NCBI GenBank assembly: GCA_016296485.1
Contig: JAEDJF010000011.1
Location: 1 to 24,198, forward strand
Direction of reading: 5' to 3'
DNA: 24,198 nt
Source of the DNA: Oscillospiraceae bacterium
GTDB lineage: Bacteria > Bacillota > Clostridia > Oscillospirales > Ruminococcaceae
This document shows, in pieces, positions 19,753-24,198 of this stretch. A program made the translations under genes and the position numbers. How positions within the stretch are numbered: the first letter of the stretch is position 1; the number at the start of each line of letters is the position of its first letter. The notes beneath the pieces were generated by a model. That model was given only the letters and a program-made list of their open reading frames with translations, searched no databases and had not been told where the DNA came from.

Positions 19753-20748
19753 ATGATACTTGCGGATAAAATTATACAGCTTAGAAAAAAATGCGGCTGG
19801 TCCCAGGAGGAACTCGCCGAAAAAATGGGCGTTTCGCGCCAGTCCGTTTCAAAATGGGAAGGGGCTCTTTCCGTTCCCGACCTTGACAAAATACTCCTTC
19901 TCGCTCAAATCTTCGGGGTCAGCACCGACTACCTCCTTAAAGATGAAATTGAGGAGAACGATTATTTCCCCACCGAGGACCACGAGGAAAAGAGCGAAGC
20001 CGGAGCACGGCGGGTCTCGATGGAGGAGGCTTCCGCTTTCCTTGCTGTTAAAAAAGAGACCGCCCCGCGAATCGCCCTCGGCGTTCTTCTTTGTATCCTT
20101 TCGCCTATCTGCCTTCTCTCTCTGACCGGGCTTTCGGACGAGGGATTTATCGGAATGAACGAAAACATCGCCGGCGGAATCGGACTTATGGTGCTCCTTC
20201 TTATGGTAATTCCGGCGGTGGCGCTTTTCGTTTCCAGCGGAATGAAAACGAACCGTTTCGAGTATCTTGACAGCGAGCCCATCGAGCTCGAGTACGGCGT
20301 TTCCGGAATGGTCAAGGAGCGCCAAAGCCAGCTTCGTGACGCACACACGAGAGATTTCGTCATCGGCATCTGCCTTTGCATCGTCGCGGCGATTCCCCTT
20401 CTTTGCACCGCGCTCCTCACCGAAAACGGAGCCTACGTCTTGATTTCCCTCTGCGCCACCATTGCGATAGTCGGAATCGGCGTATATATCCTTGTCAATA
20501 ACGGCATCATCTGGGCGAGCACGGAAAAACTCCTCCAGGAGGGGGATTACTCCAGGGCTGAAAAGAAAGCCAACAAGCTCGACGAGCCCATCAGCGCAAT
20601 TTATTGGTGCGTCACCACTGCGCTTTACCTCTTTTACAGCTTCTACACAATGCAGTGGGACAGAAGCTGGATAATCTGGCCGGTGGCGGCGGTTCTCTTC
20701 GGAGCAATAGAGGGAATAATACGCCTGTCCTGCAAAAACAAAAAGTAA
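19753..20748 (+). CDS. XRE-family transcriptional regulator with C-terminal membrane domain
   Basis: The 331-aa protein joins a Cro/C1-type helix-turn-helix (about residues 5-60: WSQEELAEKMGVSRQSVSKWE, then SVPDLDKILLLAQIFGVSTDYLL) to a linker and a membrane part. Hydrophobic segments are visible at about 106-127, 138-160, 203-224, 228-249 and near 286-330, so five or six membrane passes. The design suggests a membrane-tethered regulator that responds to envelope signals, as proposed for similar Clostridia proteins. AAGGAG lies before the ATG. It is a single-gene unit with its own terminator. Target genes are not visible. Confidence 0.85.
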   Translation: MILADKIIQLRKKCGWSQEELAEKMGVSRQSVSKWEGALSVPDLDKILLLAQIFGVSTDYLLKDEIEENDYFPTEDHEEKSEAGARRVSMEEASAFLAVKKETAPRIALGVLLCILSPICLLSLTGLSDEGFIGMNENIAGGIGLMVLLLMVIPAVALFVSSGMKTNRFEYLDSEPIELEYGVSGMVKERQSQLRDAHTRDFVIGICLCIVAAIPLLCTALLTENGAYVLISLCATIAIVGIGVYILVNNGIIWASTEKLLQEGDYSRAEKKANKLDEPISAIYWCVTTALYLFYSFYTMQWDRSWIIWPVAAVLFGAIEGIIRLSCKNKK

Positions 20749-20753
20749 AAACG

Positions 20754-20792
20754 CCCCGGGAAGCAGATTTTTTGTTTCCCGGGGTATTTTTT
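20754..20792 (+). terminator. Rho-independent terminator after the XRE-family gene
   Basis: CCCCGGGAA (20754-20762) pairs with TTCCCGGGG (20776-20784). TATTTTTT follows. Confidence 0.88.
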
Positions 20793-20804
20793 GCAATTTA
20801 AACC

Positions 20805-20832
20805 TTGATTTTTTTCAAAAAAGTCGTATTAT
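20805..20832 (+). promoter_or_regulatory. Probable promoter of the small GNAT gene
   Basis: TTGATT (20805-20810), 16 bases, TATTAT (20827-20832). The spacer holds an A/T inverted repeat (GATTTTTTTC/AAAAAAGTC), which could also be an operator. Confidence 0.45.
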
Positions 20833-20867
20833 AGTATAGTATTTTTGCAAGAAAGCCGGTAAGTATT

Positions 20868-21287
20868 ATGCTTGAGATTAAAAAGATTTCCACAGACAGC
20901 CCCGAATACGAAAACATCAAAGCAAAACAGTTTTTTAACGACGCGGAACTTTCCGCCGCGATTAACAATATTTGCTGCGGTGACAACATACAGCTCTACA
21001 TTGCGGAAAAGGACGGAGAAGTTCGCGGTTTCGCCGTAGCGAACCACGCTACCCCCGACGTTATTTCGCTTCTTGCCCTTTCCGTAGCCCCGGAGCACAG
21101 AGGAAGCGGCATCGCAACGGCGATGCTCAACTACATTTTGGAGGACACGAACCCCAAAGCAGTCGTCGCGGAAGCCCTTGACGATTCCATTGGATTCTTC
21201 ACCAAGTACGGCTTCTATCTCAACGACCTCGGCGAAAAGCACCCCGGAAAGCACGCCTATTACGCAACTTACAGACCTGTAAAATAA
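20868..21287 (+). CDS. GNAT-family N-acetyltransferase, small
   Basis: The 139-aa protein is a compact single-domain acetyltransferase. The acetyl-CoA loop is seen in ALSVAPEHRGSGIATAML (R-G-S-G-I-A), with a preceding strand DGEVRGFAVANHA and a following DDSIGFFTKYGFYLND typical of GNAT motif B. The ribosome-binding site is weak (GGTAAG near the ATG), so the start is less certain than for its neighbours. Another in-frame start further upstream is not apparent. The substrate is unknown, and the protein is distinct from the longer GNAT protein at 4750-5280. Confidence 0.82.
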   Translation: MLEIKKISTDSPEYENIKAKQFFNDAELSAAINNICCGDNIQLYIAEKDGEVRGFAVANHATPDVISLLALSVAPEHRGSGIATAMLNYILEDTNPKAVVAEALDDSIGFFTKYGFYLNDLGEKHPGKHAYYATYRPVK

Positions 21288-21298
21288 TTTAAAAAGTG

Positions 21299-21330
21299 AA
21301 AGAGCCGGTCCTTTCGGACCGGCTCTTTTT
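21299..21330. terminator. Bidirectional terminator between the GNAT gene and azlD
   Basis: AGAGCCGGTCC (21301-21311) pairs with GGACCGGCTCT (21316-21326) around TTTC. T residues follow to 21330, and A residues precede. It overlaps the azlD stop codon. Confidence 0.9.
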
Positions 21331-21658
21331 ATATCATCGGCAAAACGTATTCCGTCAAAAGCTCCGTCACGAAGACAGCCGCGGCGGCTCCCGCCGCCAC
21401 CGGGAGGAGCCCCTTGCCTTTAAAGGCAAGGAAAAGCGCCGCGCAAAAGCCCACGGCGGCTGAAAGGACGCTCCCCGTGGCGTAAAAGCAGGCGGGAACG
21501 GTCATCACGCTCAAAACGGCGTAGGGCATATAGTGCAGGAACGAGAGCAGAAAGCGGTTCGTTATTTTCTTTTTTATCAGCACCAGCGGAAGAAGCCGCA
21601 CAAGATAGGTTACGCCCGCGCAGACCGCAAGATAGGCGAAAAAGCTGTGTTCATTCAT
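21329..21658 (-). CDS. azlD: AzlD-type small subunit of branched-chain amino-acid exporter
   Basis: The 109-aa hydrophobic protein has three to four membrane segments and the AzlD features YLVRLLPLVLIKKKI and FLHYMPYAVLSVMTVPACFYATG. With AzlC it forms a two-part efflux transporter; the related BrnFE of Corynebacterium exports isoleucine, leucine, valine and methionine. Its ATG overlaps the azlC stop codon (8 bp), with GGAGGTG 7 bases upstream, so it is translationally coupled. It ends against the terminator shared with the convergent GNAT gene. Confidence 0.93.
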   Translation of the reverse strand: MNEHSFFAYLAVCAGVTYLVRLLPLVLIKKKITNRFLLSFLHYMPYAVLSVMTVPACFYATGSVLSAAVGFCAALFLAFKGKGLLPVAAGAAAAVFVTELLTEYVLPMI

Positions 21659-22373
21659 CGGCGCACACCTCCGTTTCAGAAATCTCCACGGGTTTCGCCA
21701 AAGCGAAAACCGCGCTCGCCGATACGGCGCAGATAATAATCACAAAGCCCTCGGGCACGGCGGAAAGCGCCGGCACGAAGCGGAAAAGACAGCTCAGCCC
21801 CATTGCGAAAACGACGCAAAGGGCGGTGGCTTTGCTCTGCTTCGCGGCGGGAACAACGACGGCGACGAACATACCGTAAATCGCAATTCCGAGGGCGGAG
21901 GTCACAACCCCCGGTAGGACGTCGCCGGCAACGGCGCCGAGGAGCGTCCCGAGGCTCCAGCCGAGATATGGCGTAAGAATAAGCCCGTACATATAATATT
22001 TGCTGACGCTCCCCTTCTGGGCGGAGGCAACGGCAAAAACCTCGTCGGTATTGACGAAGGCGATGACCGCCCGGTGGAGAAGGCTGACGCCCTTGTCGAG
22101 CTTCTGGGAAAGGGACACGGACATAAGGGAATAGCGAAGGTTGATGACGAGCTGGGACGCCGCCATTTCCACAAGGGTTCCCCCGGCAGCAATTATCGGC
22201 ACCGCCGCAAGCTGACCCGCGGAGGTCACGTTCGTCATTGATATGAGCACCGCCTCGATTACGCCGAGCCCTGCGCTCACGGTCGATATTCCGAAGGCGA
22301 AAGCCACGGAAATATATCCGAAGCAAATTGGAAGCCCGTCCGCAAGCCCCTTTAAAAAGTCGTTTTTCTTCAT
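21651..22373 (-). CDS. azlC: AzlC-type large subunit of branched-chain amino-acid exporter
   Basis: This 240-aa membrane protein has the AzlC/BrnF features GLPICFGYISVAFAFGI at the N-terminus, MTNVTSAGQLAA, the NLRYSLMSVSLSQKL segment, the FVNTDEVFAVA motif and seven or so hydrophobic stretches. Together with AzlD it is expected to export branched-chain amino acids, and possibly methionine. The ribosome-binding site is poor (GGTG at about 7 bases), so the start could be slightly different. The gene sits directly after the metNIQ operon, has its own promoter in the metQ terminator and overlaps azlD. Confidence 0.92.
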   Translation of the reverse strand: MKKNDFLKGLADGLPICFGYISVAFAFGISTVSAGLGVIEAVLISMTNVTSAGQLAAVPIIAAGGTLVEMAASQLVINLRYSLMSVSLSQKLDKGVSLLHRAVIAFVNTDEVFAVASAQKGSVSKYYMYGLILTPYLGWSLGTLLGAVAGDVLPGVVTSALGIAIYGMFVAVVVPAAKQSKATALCVVFAMGLSCLFRFVPALSAVPEGFVIIICAVSASAVFALAKPVEISETEVCADE

Positions 22374-22421
22374 TCTTTTGCACCGTCTTTTTCTGCGTTA
22401 AACTTTTAAAACATAAAAGAG

Positions 22422-22450
22422 ATTATATAACAAAAGAGCCGCTTTAGCAA
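22422..22450 (-). promoter_or_regulatory. Probable promoter of azlCD, overlapping the metQ terminator
   Basis: Minus-strand TTGCTA (22445-22450), exactly 17 bases, then TATAAT (22422-22427). The -35 lies in the terminator's loop and arm. The leader is about 40 bases. Confidence 0.6.
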
Positions 22451-22460
22451 GCGGCTCTTT
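22431..22460 (-). terminator. Rho-independent terminator after metQ
   Basis: AAAGAGCCGCTT (22433-22444) pairs with AAGCGGCTCTTT (22449-22460) around TAGC. On the minus strand TTTTGTTA follows. It lies 20 bases after the metQ stop codon. Confidence 0.85.
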
Positions 22461-22479
22461 AAGATTATTTTCCGAAAAA

Positions 22480-23283
22480 TCAGAACATCGGAACAACGGA
22501 GATGCCGTAGGTCTCCTCGATAAAGGAGCGAACCTCTTCGGATTTGAGAGCGTTTACAAGGGCAACGATTTTTTCGTCGTTTTCGTGACCGGCGTTTACG
22601 GCTACGATGTTTGCGTAGGTCTGTGCTGCGGCGGAGTCTTTGTCCTCGGTAGTGAGAACGGTGCCGTCGATTCCTGCGCCGATGGCGTAGTTGCCGTTGA
22701 TAACAGCAAGGTCAACGTCGGGGAGAATGTTGGGGAGCTGCTCGGCGGCGGTCTCGGTTATTTTGAGGTTCTTGGGGTTATCAATGATGTCGATAACGGT
22801 GATGTCGTAGCCTTTGCTGCCGTCAACGGTGATGAGACCGAGATCCTGGAGGAGATAAAGGGCGCGGGCTTCGTTGGAGCCGTCGTTGGGAACAGCAATC
22901 TGTGCGCCGTCGGCAAGAGCTTCAATGGAAGCGGTCTTTCCGGGATATACGCCGAGGGGCTCATAGTGGATAGCTCCGGCGGAAACGATGTCGGTGCCGT
23001 TGTTGGCGTTGTAGTTGTCAAGGTAGGGCTGATGCTGGAAGTAGTTGGCGTCGATGTCGCCGGAGGTGAGGGCTTCGTTCGGAAGAACGTAGTCGGTGAA
23101 CTCGACGATTTCAAGGGTGTAACCCTCTTTTGCGAGGACGTCTTTAGCTACTTTGAGGATTTCAGCGTGGGGTGCGGGGGAAGCGCCTACGGTGATGGTT
23201 TTGTCGTCGGAAGCGCTGTTGGAACAGGCTGCGAGGCTGAGCGCGAGAACGAGCGCAAGTACAAGAGCAAGAATCTTTTTCAT
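22480..23283 (-). CDS. metQ: MetQ-type methionine-binding lipoprotein
   Basis: The 267-aa protein is the substrate-binding part of the methionine ABC importer. A lipoprotein signal peptide ends in LSLAAC with the lipid-anchored Cys at residue 20. The mature part has the NlpA/MetQ features ITVGASPAPHAEIL, EFTDYVLPNEALTSGDIDANYFQHQPYLD, the HYEPLGVYPGKT strand and IAVPNDGSNEARALYLLQDLGLI. The N-terminus is set at 23283 because AAGGAG lies 10 bases before the ATG; the frame is open further upstream only by overlap with metI. It is last in metN-metI-metQ, 22 bases after metI. It could bind related ligands, but the neighbours support methionine. Confidence 0.95.
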   Translation of the reverse strand: MKKILALVLALVLALSLAACSNSASDDKTITVGASPAPHAEILKVAKDVLAKEGYTLEIVEFTDYVLPNEALTSGDIDANYFQHQPYLDNYNANNGTDIVSAGAIHYEPLGVYPGKTASIEALADGAQIAVPNDGSNEARALYLLQDLGLITVDGSKGYDITVIDIIDNPKNLKITETAAEQLPNILPDVDLAVINGNYAIGAGIDGTVLTTEDKDSAAAQTYANIVAVNAGHENDEKIVALVNALKSEEVRSFIEETYGISVVPMF

Positions 23284-23305
23284 TGTTGTTTTTCTCCTTT
23301 TTATT

Positions 23306-23974
23306 TTATCTATTTCTTTTATCAATTTTTTTAGCCGCAAAGTTGAAAGCCATTTGCATGGCCTGGACTATTACGACTATCAGCACGACGGTTATCAACA
23401 TTACGTCGGTCTGGTAACGGTGATGTCCGTAACGGATAGCAATATCGCCGAGACCGCCGGATCCGAAGGCTCCCGCCATTGCCGAATAACCGATAAGGGT
23501 TATCGTTGTGAGTGAGTACCCTCTTATCAAAGAGGGAATGGATTCCGGAAGAAGCACCTTTCGCGCTATCTGCCAGTTCGTTGCGCCCATTGTTTTCGCC
23601 GCTTCGATGACGCCGGGGTCCACTTCCTGCAGAGAGGATTCAACGACCCTTGCTACGAAGGGCGCCGCCGCTATTGTAAGCGGAACGATTGCCGCGGTGG
23701 AACCGATTGCCTTTCCGACCACAATTCTTGTAAACGGAATGAGCGCAACCATAAGAATGATGAAAGGAATTGAGCGCCCGATATTGATTATCGTTCCGAG
23801 TACGGAGTTAAGTCCCCTTTTCGGGCAAATTCCGTGCTCGTCGGTGATGACCATGATCACGCCCAGCGGAAGTCCAATAAGATACGCCGCTATCGTTGAA
23901 GCGAAAGTCATATAGAGAGTTTCAAGGGTTCCTTCGATAAGCATATCTTTATAAGTTTCAAGGAATTCCATCAT
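23306..23974 (-). CDS. metI: MetI-type methionine ABC transporter permease
   Basis: The 222-aa permease spans the membrane about five times and carries the MetI/EAA-type loop VIEAAKTMGATNWQIARKVLLPESIPSLIRGY (about residues 122-153), which contacts the ATPase. It also has GRSIPFIILMVALIPFTR and the C-terminal SAMAGAFGSGGLGDIAIRYGHHRYQ. The ATG at 23974 overlaps the metN stop codon (ATGA), with GGAGGTG 7 bases upstream. A second ATG follows immediately; the first is preferred by spacing. Confidence 0.96.
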   Translation of the reverse strand: MMEFLETYKDMLIEGTLETLYMTFASTIAAYLIGLPLGVIMVITDEHGICPKRGLNSVLGTIINIGRSIPFIILMVALIPFTRIVVGKAIGSTAAIVPLTIAAAPFVARVVESSLQEVDPGVIEAAKTMGATNWQIARKVLLPESIPSLIRGYSLTTITLIGYSAMAGAFGSGGLGDIAIRYGHHRYQTDVMLITVVLIVVIVQAMQMAFNFAAKKIDKRNR

Positions 23975-24198
23975 TGGGCATCACCTCCTTCAGCGACGTT
24001 GGAGATACCGAGAAGCAGCTTCGTGGCGTTGTGTTTCGGGTCGGAAAGGACCTTTTCGGTCTCTCCTCCCTCAACGAGCTGTCCCTCGTTTATAACGGCC
24101 ACGTGGCGGCAAATTGATTTTACAACGCCGATTTCGTGGGTGATTATAAACACCGTTACGCCGAGTTTTTCATTTATATCCTTAAGAAGTTTAAGAAT
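23971..24198 (-). CDS. metN: MetN-type ABC transporter ATP-binding protein, C-terminal part (5' end outside window)
   Basis: Only the last 75 residues are in the window. The H-loop is clear (TVFIITHEIGVVKSICRHVAVINEGQLVEGG), and the helix GETEKVLSDPKHNATKLLLG follows. The protein stops about 55 residues after the switch histidine. Classical MetN (about 340 residues) would carry a further roughly 80-residue NIL domain there, which senses methionine. None is present, so this appears to be a short form. Its place directly before metI and metQ supports the methionine call. Substrate choice is inferred. Confidence 0.88.
   Translation of the reverse strand: MLKLLKDINEKLGVTVFIITHEIGVVKSICRHVAVINEGQLVEGGETEKVLSDPKHNATKLLLGISNVAEGGDAQ

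Noticed and set aside
1..24198. CRISPR arrays, tRNA/rRNA genes, insertion sequences, phage genes
   Set aside because: I looked for repeat-spacer arrays, tRNA cloverleaf ends, rRNA cores and transposase or integrase signatures, and saw none.

Overview
The window looks like a chromosomal segment of a Gram-positive Clostridia-type Firmicute, plausibly a gut Ruminococcaceae/Oscillospiraceae-like organism. The reasons are the yicC-remA-gmk-rpoZ-coaBC operon order, RemA itself, a single-chain alpha2-type glycyl-tRNA synthetase, long-form HPF, an SdpR/SdpI pair, AzlCD, strong GGAGG ribosome-binding sites with TTG/GTG starts, and many Rho-independent terminators. Coding DNA is fairly GC-rich and intergenic DNA is AT-rich (judged by eye, not computed). 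No tRNA, rRNA, CRISPR, transposase or phage genes were seen. The genus cannot be named from this alone.

Layout. 1-6126, minus strand: 5' part of a PcrA/UvrD helicase; a type Ic aspartate aminotransferase followed by Maf; asparaginyl-tRNA synthetase; a GNAT acetyltransferase; and an overlapping zapA-dut pair. 6296-6901, plus: an amidase-domain protein with a Pro/Glu tail. 6927-8613, minus: a three-gene operon, yhfC-like membrane protease, SdpR-like ArsR repressor and SdpI-like immunity protein, with a good promoter and a palindromic candidate operator. 8820-9350, minus: long HPF. 9722-11207, minus: an unrecognised lipoprotein preceded by a 30-codon ORF with a good ribosome-binding site. About 11297-11504, plus: a probable non-coding RNA ending in a very strong terminator. 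11590-13971, plus: glycogen phosphorylase, convergent with an HD-domain hydrolase (14002-14661). 14805-17984, minus: yicC-remA-gmk-rpoZ-coaBC. 18191-21287, plus: glyQS, an XRE-family membrane regulator and a small GNAT protein. 21329-24198, minus: metN(partial)-metI-metQ, then azlC-azlD.

Most of the window is housekeeping: tRNA charging, nucleotide sanitation (Maf, dUTPase), GMP kinase, CoA synthesis, RNA polymerase omega, cell division and ribosome hibernation. The less ordinary parts are: (i) the yhfC-sdpR-sdpI operon, which looks like a self-regulated membrane-stress or peptide-toxin immunity module without a visible toxin; (ii) the accessory pocket at 9.4-11.5 kb, holding an unknown lipoprotein, a tiny two-cysteine ORF and a structured orphan RNA; (iii) a methionine importer whose ATPase ends without the methionine-sensing NIL domain and whose operon is followed directly by an AzlCD/BrnFE-type amino-acid exporter; and (iv) compact spacing in which a promoter for the next gene overlaps the previous gene's terminator (at 3190-3218 and 22422-22450).

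All promoter, terminator and start-site calls come from reading the sequence by eye. No database search was possible.
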